Below are positions 15,782 through 24,018 of a DNA stretch of 64,000 bases, piece after piece. The notes under the pieces are model-generated. The model searched no databases, was not told the DNA's origin, and saw only the letters and a program-made list of their open reading frames with translations. Positions within the stretch are counted from its first letter, which is position 1; each line of letters opens with the position of its first letter. The translations under genes were made by a program, and so were the position numbers. Origin of the DNA: Neolewinella agarilytica (GTDB lineage: Bacteria; Bacteroidota; Bacteroidia; Chitinophagales; Saprospiraceae); contig NZ_FOFB01000016.1 in the NCBI RefSeq assembly GCF_900110645.1, positions 1-64,000 of the forward strand, given 5' to 3'.

Positions 15782-17437
15782 TTACTGATAAACCCGGACC
15801 CAATCCACTTCCATCGTTGACTCGTTAAAGGCAGGGTCGATGTCTCCTCCGAAGCCTCCGCCCATTGCTACGTTGAAAATCAGGAAGAAGTCACTATCGA
15901 AAGGCAGACTGCTACTATTGGTGAAGGTGTGGTACTCCTCATCATCCACAAAGAAGCGAATGCTTTCGGGAGACCAAACAACTGAGTACTTGTGGAAGGT
16001 ACCCGCTACATCCTCTTCGTTAGTACCACGGGTGACTGCATCTCCTCCGGAGTTCCCGGGGAAGTGCAGGGAGGAGAAAATTCGGTCCTGCTGGTTACCC
16101 ACGTGTTCCATAATGTCAATCTCACCACAGCCTGGCCAGGTGTTAGTGGCGTAGTCAGCGCCCAGCATCCACAGTGCAGGCCAGGTCCCTCCTCCGGTAG
16201 TCAGTTTTGCGCTGATGTCAACGCGCCCGTAGGTAAACTCGAATTTGTCCTCCGTTAACAGGCGGGCAGAAGTGTAATTTGCTCCACCAAAGGCTTCTCT
16301 TTTTGCCGTAATCTTCAGCTTACCGTCTTCCACCCGAACGTTGTCCGCCCGGCTGGTATAGTACTGTTCTTCGCCATTACCCCAGCCGTTACTGCCCCGG
16401 CCAATATTGTAGTTCCATTTCGCGGGGTCAGGAGCTCCGTCCGTATCAAATTCATCTGACCATACGAGGTTATCGTAATCCGTTTCATCTCCGCCGCCAG
16501 CCGTAGGACGGGTAGAACTGAACGTGTGGTACCAGGCCAGGGCCGGGTTGTTCCCCTGTACGGCACGAACCACCAACCGGTTGTCCGTAACGGACATGAT
16601 TTCATAGGTAGTCGCACCGATGTAGTAGCTCATAAAGCTACCCTCCGGCAGCACCAGATTCGTGCCCCGGGTCTGACCAGGCACACCATTGTCCACCACG
16701 AAGCTTTCGGCAGGAGCCAGTTGCACCCGCTGGGGCGTGCTTTCCACCGCAAAATCGTAGCAGAAATCGAAACCAGCGGAGCCGCCGCCAACGTCCTGAT
16801 AGGCGACGTTGAAGTAGGTCTGTCCAAAGTTGTTCAGCTGGTAGAACAGCGAGCCGCCTTCGGTGGAAAAAACGAGTTCATCCTGATAGAAGCAAAGGCT
16901 TTCTTCAGCGCCATCCTTCTCAAAGGGGGCCGCCTGGTAGTAGTTGGGGTAGAAATTCAGTTCAGCGTTGTCATCATTTTGCCCTACGCCAAAGTGGCCG
17001 GGTTCATCCGCCGCCCAATACCAGGTCTTGCTGCTACCGTCCGTCAGGAAGGCCAATACTTCAGGGTCGCTGAAGTTACTCTCTACCGTCACTTCTGAGG
17101 TAAGCGTGGTACTGACACCAGCGGTGCCGGAGGCCACCACGGTAACTCCGTAAGTATTGACTCCAATCTGGTTAAAGCGCTTGGTAAGCTGGCCGGCAGG
17201 AGCAATCTCCTCGGTTCCGTCACTAAACACAAAACGATAGGTAATGGCATTATCTGCGGAAGCCGTAAAGACCACCTGCCCGCTACCGTCCCCAAAGGGA
17301 GCATCCGTTGTCTGGCCCGAAATATTCGCTTCCAGTGTCAGATTTTGTGGCGTGGTAATTTCACCAAAAGTATACTCTTCCTGTTCGCAGGTAAAGCAAA
17401 GCAGAGCAAGAGCGGTTAAGAGAAAGAACTGTTTCAT
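15782..17437 (-). CDS. GH16 family glycoside hydrolase with N-terminal accessory domains (lipoprotein)
   Basis: A 551-residue lipoprotein (MKQFFLLTALALLCFTC, lipobox Cys17). Residues about 25-125 look like a PKD/Ig-type domain, and 130-310 form an unidentified accessory domain starting LAFLTDGSSKTWYW, a pattern seen in other Bacteroidota polysaccharide enzymes. The C-terminal GH16 domain (about 325-551) has catalytic EIDIME in CGEIDIMEHVG and laminarinase-like cleft residues (WNYNIGRG, TWPALWML). Together with the smaller GH16 gene downstream it gives the locus two endo-acting enzymes of the same fold, perhaps differing in substrate length or branching. It sits 82 nt after the glycan-binding protein gene. 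Confidence 0.92.
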   Translation of the reverse strand: MKQFFLLTALALLCFTCEQEEYTFGEITTPQNLTLEANISGQTTDAPFGDGSGQVVFTASADNAITYRFVFSDGTEEIAPAGQLTKRFNQIGVNTYGVTVVASGTAGVSTTLTSEVTVESNFSDPEVLAFLTDGSSKTWYWAADEPGHFGVGQNDDNAELNFYPNYYQAAPFEKDGAEESLCFYQDELVFSTEGGSLFYQLNNFGQTYFNVAYQDVGGGSAGFDFCYDFAVESTPQRVQLAPAESFVVDNGVPGQTRGTNLVLPEGSFMSYYIGATTYEIMSVTDNRLVVRAVQGNNPALAWYHTFSSTRPTAGGGDETDYDNLVWSDEFDTDGAPDPAKWNYNIGRGSNGWGNGEEQYYTSRADNVRVEDGKLKITAKREAFGGANYTSARLLTEDKFEFTYGRVDISAKLTTGGGTWPALWMLGADYATNTWPGCGEIDIMEHVGNQQDRIFSSLHFPGNSGGDAVTRGTNEEDVAGTFHKYSVVWSPESIRFFVDDEEYHTFTNSSSLPFDSDFFLIFNVAMGGGFGGDIDPAFNESTMEVDWVRVYQ

Positions 17438-17519
17438 GATTAGTCGTTTACTAAAGGCGCTTGGGGGGCGCTAACCGCAGGTGCGGTGTTTGTTTTTAAA
17501 AAAGCAAGGGATGACTTTT

Positions 17520-19109
17520 CTATTCCTGGCTGATATCGTCGAAGTAGTACGTTTCTCCGCTTCCGGCAGTGCCGAAATTGCCGAAGATGACAAGCCTGCG
17601 GATGTTGGGGAAAGCTTCAATACCGGAGAAATCATAGCTAAGCTCCTCCCACTGGTTAGCGCCAGTGGTGGATACGGACACCTCAATGTTGTCATCCGGG
17701 TTGTCCGGGTTCTCCAGCTTAAAGAGAATGGGCGCTTCGGCTACCGGAGACCATACCTTAAGCTTTATCGTTGTTGCTCCACTGCTGAAGTCAATCGGGT
17801 TGGTCACGTCGATAAAGACACCGGCCCATACTTCTGAGCCCTCATTCTTCGTCAGGCTGGCTACCCGGCTGCTGCCGTTAATCCCACTTGCATCGGGGTT
17901 ATCAATCACCTCGGCTCCGGCTCCGCCAAAACCACTAAAAGTGTAAGTGGCGTCAGCATTTTGGAAATCCAGCGGCAGGGCAAGATCGCTGCCACCGCCG
18001 CCGCCACCTCCACCGCCGCCACTCTCGCCGTCCAGACTGATATCGTCGAAGTAGAAATTTTCGTCCATGCCGGCCGTTCCGAAGTCAAAGAAGATGACAA
18101 CTTTTTCGTAGGGCAGGCTTAGGTCGCCTGCGGAATTGAAGTTAAACTCCACCAGGTGCCAGGCGTTCGCCTCCGTAGTGTTGGCCGTTACCTCTACGTT
18201 GATGTCGGCGTCATCGGCATCTTCCAGCTTCAGGATAACCGGAATTCCGGCGCGGGGAGACCAGACATTGACAAAAATGCTGGTGGAGGAAGAGAAATCC
18301 ACGGGCCCTTCCAATGGGAGGAAAGCCCCCGCCCATACTTCTGAGCCGCTCGATTTGTTGAGCTCCACTACCCGGGCGCTGCCGTTTCCATCAGACACAT
18401 CCGGGTTGTCCACAACACCTGCGTTAGCCCCGCCAAAGCCGCCCCAGGCGAAATCAATGGCGCTGTTCTCGAAGTTGAGCGGTAAAACCACGGCATTGCT
18501 GCTGTTATTGACGGTTACCGTTTGCGTTACCTCCAGGCTCGTCTCCACCCCTTCGCTGAGCGCAACGACGCGAACATCGTAATCGCCCGCTTCCGCATAA
18601 ACGTGGCTGATGGTTTCTCCCTGCTGAAAGAGCGTTGGTGTTTCATCAGCGACGTCTCCGAAGTAGGCATGGAAGCCCGCCGCGAAGTCTGCCGTTGCGG
18701 AGACATCAATAGAAAGGGAGTTGCCAGCCGTTCCGCCGATATCCACCATCAGGTTGCGGGGAGGTGTAGCGTCAACGGTGAGGGTCTCCGTGATGCTGGC
18801 TGTTTGACCGGAAATTCCGGTTGCCGTGAGGGTCAGCGTGTAAGTTCCTACCCCATAGCTGTGAGCAGCGGATTCACCGATGGGCATTTCCTCTACCGGG
18901 CTGCCGTCACCAAAATCGACATGGAAGAGGGTCACGCCCTGTCCTCCGGGAGTAATGGTGGCTTCACCGGGGCTATCGGCGTCCATCATGATGTCCAGCG
19001 AAAGCCCGGTGGGTACCGGAGCTTCCTCCAAAGCGGGTAGAATCTGATCATCGTCGCAAGCCATAAAGCCAACGAAGAGAAGCAGAAGAAGTAGATATTT
19101 TGTAGGCAT
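17520..19109 (-). CDS. Surface glycan-binding lipoprotein with PKD domains (SusE/F position)
   Basis: A 529-residue lipoprotein (MPTKYLLLLLLFVGFMAC, lipobox Cys18). Two PKD-like domains follow (VDFGDGSPVEEM...YGVGTYTLTLTATG and AYFGDVADETPTLF...YAEAGDYDVRVVAL). Then come two copies of the 'LPLDFQN...FSGFGGAGAEV...YYFDDIS' domain, separated by a Gly-rich linker of about 10 Gly near residue 365. The position right after SusD and the domain layout match surface glycan-binding proteins of Bacteroidota glycan loci. The start is ATG 19109; the longer frame adds residues in front of the signal peptide. The same domain is repeated six times in the T9SS protein at the end of the locus. Confidence 0.88.
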   Translation of the reverse strand: MPTKYLLLLLLFVGFMACDDDQILPALEEAPVPTGLSLDIMMDADSPGEATITPGGQGVTLFHVDFGDGSPVEEMPIGESAAHSYGVGTYTLTLTATGISGQTASITETLTVDATPPRNLMVDIGGTAGNSLSIDVSATADFAAGFHAYFGDVADETPTLFQQGETISHVYAEAGDYDVRVVALSEGVETSLEVTQTVTVNNSSNAVVLPLNFENSAIDFAWGGFGGANAGVVDNPDVSDGNGSARVVELNKSSGSEVWAGAFLPLEGPVDFSSSTSIFVNVWSPRAGIPVILKLEDADDADINVEVTANTTEANAWHLVEFNFNSAGDLSLPYEKVVIFFDFGTAGMDENFYFDDISLDGESGGGGGGGGGGSDLALPLDFQNADATYTFSGFGGAGAEVIDNPDASGINGSSRVASLTKNEGSEVWAGVFIDVTNPIDFSSGATTIKLKVWSPVAEAPILFKLENPDNPDDNIEVSVSTTGANQWEELSYDFSGIEAFPNIRRLVIFGNFGTAGSGETYYFDDISQE

Positions 19110-19160
19110 GACCGAAGAGGTTTGCGATAGTTTATAAATAGTTGAAAACATACGAGGGGA

Positions 19161-20627
19161 TCAGTAGCCGGGGTTTTGGCTCCAATTCCCGTTAGAGAAC
19201 TGTATCTCCTCGAAGGGAACGGGAAAAAGCTCGTTCTTCCCTGCCGTAAAGCCATCGATGGCACCTGCGGCCGCGCCCGTACGAACGAGGTCGAAAAAGC
19301 GATGGGCTTCTCCCATAAGCTCTAACCGGCGCTCGACCTGAATGAAATCTCCCAATGCCTGTCCGCTGGAACTAATGTCATGATCCATATCACCAAAAGC
19401 ACGACGGCGGACCTGGTTTAAGTAGTCACGCGCCTGCTCATCGTTGCCCGTCGCATTAAGCGCTTCGGCGGCCATCAGCAGTACGTCGGCGTAGCGGATG
19501 GAACGGTAGTTATTCGGGTTGGTAAGGTTCTGATCACCAATGTTACTGTCGCCTTTCCGGGCAATGTACTTTCGGTTATAGTAGCCCGTATGCTCGTAGC
19601 CCGTACCGAATCCAGCACCCGTTTCTGCCGCCCAGGCTTCGATATCAAGGATGGCAACATCTCGGCGGCTATCGCCTGGCTCATAGGCCTCAAAAGCCGC
19701 CTGCGTGGGTACGTTGAAGCTAAAGCCGCTATCATAAACCGGCCCGGTGTGGTTCCGGATACCGTTAAAACCGACGGCGACGTTGCCTTCACTACACTGC
19801 AGGCAACCAAAGCCCGCACCTTCCGCATCGGTGTATTGCACCTCAAATACAGAGCCCGGTCCGTTTTCTCCGGTGTTCTCAAAAATGCCGGCAAAGTCAG
19901 CACTCAGCTGGTAGTTCCCTGATTGTATCACCTGATTGAGCACCTCCGCAGCTTCTGCATATTTTTCCTGGTATAAGTAAGCCTTACCCAGCAGCGCCTG
20001 GGCAGCGCCCCGGCTGACCCGACCAACCTGCGGAGCGGTCTCCGCTAAATCCGCCACGGCCAGCTCAAGATCTGACTCAATGGCTGCGTACACTTCCTCC
20101 ACCGAGGCCCGGGGCAGGCTCGTCTCGTCACCCAGGGCAAAGCGCACATCACCTTTGATCGGGATGGGGCCAAACCATTTAACCAGTTCAAAATTGTAGT
20201 AGGCCCGCAGGAAGCGCGCCTCCGCCAATATCTGAGCCTTACCGTCAAACTCAATCTTATCCTTGAATTCCAGTAGGTAGCTCGCCCGGTTAACACCGGC
20301 GAACATCCAGTTCCAGATGCTCTTCAGTTGTTCGTTGACGGGGGTGTGGATCATATCGTCCACTTGCTGGATACCGATCACGTCGGTAGCACTCTCACCT
20401 CCGGCCAGAGTATTGTCCGAAGCGATCTCCCCCAGCATTACGTTGAGATAGGTGGCTTGCAGCAAATCGTAAGCAGCAATAAGGGCGTTCTCGTAGTCGG
20501 CCTCCGCATTAAAGTAGTTCTCCGAATCAATGGAGTAAACCGGAGTACGGCCGATGAAGTCATCCTCGCAGGCGGAGGTTCCCAGCAGCAGTAAAACGAA
20601 GGTTAAAAAGATATTTCTTTGGCTCAT
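19161..20627 (-). CDS. SusD/RagB family nutrient-binding lipoprotein
   Basis: A 488-residue SusD-like protein with lipobox Cys20 (LLLLGTSACEDDF), N-terminal TPR-like helices (YENALIAAYDLLQ, LRAYYNFELVKWFGPIP) and the C-terminal signature YADVLLMAAEALN...YLNQVRRRAFGD and RRLELMGEAHRFFDLVRTG. These proteins cap the SusC channel and bind the oligosaccharide before uptake. It follows SusC by 36 nt. One exact copy of the dispersed 17-mer lies inside the gene at 19261-19277 and codes for part of an Ala-rich stretch (RTGAAAGAIDG), so the element is tolerated within coding sequence. Confidence 0.96.
   Translation of the reverse strand: MSQRNIFLTFVLLLLGTSACEDDFIGRTPVYSIDSENYFNAEADYENALIAAYDLLQATYLNVMLGEIASDNTLAGGESATDVIGIQQVDDMIHTPVNEQLKSIWNWMFAGVNRASYLLEFKDKIEFDGKAQILAEARFLRAYYNFELVKWFGPIPIKGDVRFALGDETSLPRASVEEVYAAIESDLELAVADLAETAPQVGRVSRGAAQALLGKAYLYQEKYAEAAEVLNQVIQSGNYQLSADFAGIFENTGENGPGSVFEVQYTDAEGAGFGCLQCSEGNVAVGFNGIRNHTGPVYDSGFSFNVPTQAAFEAYEPGDSRRDVAILDIEAWAAETGAGFGTGYEHTGYYNRKYIARKGDSNIGDQNLTNPNNYRSIRYADVLLMAAEALNATGNDEQARDYLNQVRRRAFGDMDHDISSSGQALGDFIQVERRLELMGEAHRFFDLVRTGAAAGAIDGFTAGKNELFPVPFEEIQFSNGNWSQNPGY
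19261..19277 (+). repeat. Dispersed 17-mer inside the susD-like gene
   Basis: Exact GCACCTGCG-N3-GCGCC, centre GCC, in coding sequence on the opposite strand to the gene. Confidence 0.75.
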
Positions 20628-20663
20628 GATCGAGGTAATTCCGTTAGCTTGAGAGTAGGGTTA

Positions 20664-23600
20664 TTAAAGTGTCAGGTTAGCACCAAAGAGGATGGTGCGG
20701 GCGATGGGATAAAAACCGTAGTCAATACCGCCGCCAATCGGTGCGCCACTCGAAGCGCCGGGGTCAAACCCTTTATAGTTCGACAGGGTCAGCAGGTTGT
20801 TACCACTCACGTAAAGTCGTAGTGAAGAAGACCGCTTAGCGCCTGCTTTGAACGGCAGGGTGTAGCCCAGCTGGACGCTCTGAAGGCGCAGGAACGAAGC
20901 GTCCTCCACAAAGAAGTCAGAGAAAACACCGTTGGCCGTAGCGGCGGTGGTGACCCGGGGTACTTCGCTGCTAGTACCGGCACCCGTCCAGCGGTCGAGG
21001 TAATAATCCAGGCGGTTAACGTCGGAGAGCGCGCGTTCGTAGTTTCTTACAATGTCTCCTCCCAGGGAGGCGAAAGCATAGGTGAGCAGGTCAAAACGCT
21101 TGTACTCCAACTGGAAGTTGAAGCCCATGGTCATATCAGCGATCGGGTCACCGATGTTCGTCCGGTCGTTCGGATCGATGACACCGTCATTGTTGGTGTC
21201 CACAAAGCGAATGTCTCCGGGCTGAGCGTCTGCTCCCAGCGCGATCTGAGACGGATGCGCCTCAATCTCGCTGGCGTTCTGGAATATTCCATCCGTTTGG
21301 TAGCCGAAGAAGTAACCAATCGGCTGGCCAACTTCCATACGGGAAGGTGCCAGCTGACCTACACCAAAAGCCCCTCCCTCGATAAAGCCCGTGCCGTTGT
21401 TAACTTCGAGTACTTCGTTATTCAGTGTCGTGAGGTTATAGCTCACGTTGAGTTTCCAGTCTTTATTGAAACGCTGCTGATAGCTGATGGCCAGTTCTAA
21501 GCCCTTGTTCTGAACGGCGCCGGCGTTGACGGTAGGTGCCGCTCCGCCCGGGGCGGAAGTGCCAACGATGCCCGAAACCGGAATATTGGAAATCAGCAGG
21601 TTGTCCCGGGTATTGATGAAGTAGTCCGCCGTAATGTTAAGCTTGTAATCCAGCAGCGCCAGGTCGAAGCCGACGTTGAATTTCTTGGCTTCTTCCCACT
21701 GAAGAGAAGGGTTGGGCAGCGCCCCGATGGCCGTACCATTGACGAGAATACCATCGAAAACATAAGTTGCTTCTCCGCTGAGGGTACCGATGTATCCGTT
21801 GTTGATGATCTGGTCATTACCGAGGATACCGTAACTGACGCGGAACTTGAGCAGATCGACGGGACCTTCGTCTCCGAAGAATGACTCGTCAGACGCAATC
21901 CAGCCCGCCGTGAAGGAAGGGAAAAAGGCGGCCCGGTTTTCGGGGCCGAATTTAGTGGAGGCATCCCGCCGCAGCATCGCCGTGAGGAAGTAGCGCTCCT
22001 GGAAGTCGTACTGAACCCGACCGAAATAAGACAGGCGACGCTCATCGTAGGAGTAAGAGCCTACATCCCGGGCGCCTTCGGGGCTGGTCCCCGTTGCCAG
22101 CGAGATGTCGGCAAACTCCCAGTCGTTGTTCGGTACGTCAAAGCCCGTAGCAAACAGACCGTTACCCAGTTCGCGGAATACTGTAGTACCGGCTGTTGCC
22201 GTAAAGTTATGTTTATCCGCAAGGGTGCGCTGGTAAGTACCGAACAGATCCAGCGAGTAGTTATTATCGTTAATCGCATTCTGCGACACACTACTGCGGG
22301 TAACGTCAAATACCTTACCGCCATAGTTGATCAGCTTACTGAAAGTGCGGCCTTCGCTGTTAGACGTATTGAAGCCTACACGACTGGTAAGGGTAAGGCC
22401 GGGGAGGGCTTTCCAGTCCAGGCTTACCTGTCCGTTAAGTTTGTTGAGATCGTAATCGTTGAAGGTGTTGGCAATTTGCGCCACGGGGTTGATCACCTCA
22501 ATACCAAGACCCGGCGTATTGGGCACAAGGCTGGGTTCTCCGGTTTCATCGAATACCGGAAGAGTTGGCGGAGCGTTCAACGCGTTAAAGAGGACGGCAC
22601 CGAGGCCGTTCTCGCTCAGGGCATCCCGGTCAATGTTGGTAAAGATGGCATTCGTCGTCAGCTTCAACTTATCGGAGAGGTCTACCCCAAGCGATAAGCG
22701 AGCGGTGTTCCGCGTGAAGTTGGACTTCTCGCCACCAATGATACCTTCCTGATTGAGGTGCGAACCACTAATGGAATAGGTCGTACGGTCACTGCCGCCG
22801 GACACCGTAACGTCATGACTCAACATTGGGGCAGTGCCGAAGACCTCGTTCTGCCAGTCGGTTCCCCGGCCGAGAGTACTGGCATCGGGGTAAGGTAATG
22901 CCTGCCCGCCAGCCGCATAGCTTTCGTTTAGCAGCAGGCCATACTCGGTAGCGTTTAGCATATTGAGCGTCTTGGAAGTTTCCTGGATGCCAAAGAAGGT
23001 GTTGTAGCTGACTTGCGTCGGACTGTTCTTATTTCCTGTTTTGGTGGTCACCAGAATAACACCATTGGCGCCCACGGTGCCGTAAACGGCAGCCTGGGCA
23101 TCTTTCAGGACGGTAATACTGGCAATGTCCGTCGGGTTAACGGTACTCAGGTCTCCCTGATAGCCATCGATGATGACCAGAGGAGCGTTCTGCCCGTTCG
23201 TGGAGACGCCACGAATACGGATGTTAAGACCCGCACCCGGAGCGCCGGATTGGGTAGTGACGTTTACACCTGCCACCGTACCCTGCAGGGCCTGTTCAAT
23301 TTTTACGGGCCGAAGGTCATCAATGGTCTCGTTATCGACCGTGACGACGGATCCCGTTACGTTTCTCTTTTGCTGGGTACCGTAGCCGATGACGACTACT
23401 TCCTCCAGCGCCTGTACATCAGCCCCAAGGGCTACATCAACAATACCGGAGGTACCTATCTCTCGTTCTGTGGTTTCAAACCCCGTGTAAGAAAACCGTA
23501 ATGAGCTCCCCGCAGGAACATTCTCGATGACGTAGCTACCATCAAAATCGGTGACCGTTCCGGAGGTGGAAGCATCCGAATCCGACCGGATAACAATTAC

Positions 23601-23723
23601 ACTGGCACCGATCAGGGTTTCTCCCGTTGAAGCATCGGTAACGGTTCCTTTAACGGTAATGGTCTGGGCGGAAAGTCCCCCCCACCCCAATAGAAGGGTA
23701 AGCAAAAAAATGTAGTGGCGCAT
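20664..23723 (-). CDS. SusC/RagA family TonB-linked outer-membrane receptor
   Basis: A 1019-residue SusC-type transporter. It has a signal peptide (MRHYIFLLTLLLGWGGLSAQ), a carboxypeptidase-regulatory-like domain (about 22-100, ITVKGTVTDASTGETLIGAS), a TonB-box/plug region with the family signature EEVVVIGYGTQQKRNVTGSV, then a beta-barrel to the C-terminal LFGANLTL. It imports oligosaccharides across the outer membrane with energy from TonB-ExbBD; an exbB-exbD-exbD cluster lies at 50.8-52.4 kb. It is the first gene of a six-gene minus-strand unit ending at 11529. A 295-nt gap upstream contains a TAnnTTTG promoter element. Confidence 0.97.
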   Translation of the reverse strand: MRHYIFLLTLLLGWGGLSAQTITVKGTVTDASTGETLIGASVIVIRSDSDASTSGTVTDFDGSYVIENVPAGSSLRFSYTGFETTEREIGTSGIVDVALGADVQALEEVVVIGYGTQQKRNVTGSVVTVDNETIDDLRPVKIEQALQGTVAGVNVTTQSGAPGAGLNIRIRGVSTNGQNAPLVIIDGYQGDLSTVNPTDIASITVLKDAQAAVYGTVGANGVILVTTKTGNKNSPTQVSYNTFFGIQETSKTLNMLNATEYGLLLNESYAAGGQALPYPDASTLGRGTDWQNEVFGTAPMLSHDVTVSGGSDRTTYSISGSHLNQEGIIGGEKSNFTRNTARLSLGVDLSDKLKLTTNAIFTNIDRDALSENGLGAVLFNALNAPPTLPVFDETGEPSLVPNTPGLGIEVINPVAQIANTFNDYDLNKLNGQVSLDWKALPGLTLTSRVGFNTSNSEGRTFSKLINYGGKVFDVTRSSVSQNAINDNNYSLDLFGTYQRTLADKHNFTATAGTTVFRELGNGLFATGFDVPNNDWEFADISLATGTSPEGARDVGSYSYDERRLSYFGRVQYDFQERYFLTAMLRRDASTKFGPENRAAFFPSFTAGWIASDESFFGDEGPVDLLKFRVSYGILGNDQIINNGYIGTLSGEATYVFDGILVNGTAIGALPNPSLQWEEAKKFNVGFDLALLDYKLNITADYFINTRDNLLISNIPVSGIVGTSAPGGAAPTVNAGAVQNKGLELAISYQQRFNKDWKLNVSYNLTTLNNEVLEVNNGTGFIEGGAFGVGQLAPSRMEVGQPIGYFFGYQTDGIFQNASEIEAHPSQIALGADAQPGDIRFVDTNNDGVIDPNDRTNIGDPIADMTMGFNFQLEYKRFDLLTYAFASLGGDIVRNYERALSDVNRLDYYLDRWTGAGTSSEVPRVTTAATANGVFSDFFVEDASFLRLQSVQLGYTLPFKAGAKRSSSLRLYVSGNNLLTLSNYKGFDPGASSGAPIGGGIDYGFYPIARTILFGANLTL

Positions 23724-24018
23724 GTGACTTTAAGTTCTACAACTCCGCCGGAACGATGAGATTACAGCGGGCAACCACGCTCAATATTGAGCTCTCTTGA
23801 TTGCGTTTCAAAATTACTTGCGCCAAGCTCTCTCTGCCTAATTTCATACCCCTACAAAAACGCTACCGGCGCTACGAATACCGGAAAAGCACGTTTTTGC
23901 AGCGGACTATGCAGTCGATTGCATTTTCATTTTTTGAGGTATAACACGGTAAAAACACGGGCTTGTATGGGTAATGTTGTGGTGAAAATTCAATCGAGGG
24001 AAACAGAATCGGGCCAGA
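23724..24018 (-). promoter_or_regulatory. Promoter region of the SusC-SusD-GH16 locus
   Basis: On the minus strand TAATTTTG (23816-23809) fits TAnnTTTG exactly and would give a leader of about 80 nt before the susC-like ATG. No good TTG lies at the expected distance, as expected for a promoter needing an activator, here probably the regulator encoded next door. Nothing coding is seen. Confidence 0.45.

Noticed and set aside
15711..15803. Longer N-terminus of the small GH16 protein
   Set aside because: Overlaps the end of the upstream gene and precedes a complete lipoprotein signal peptide.
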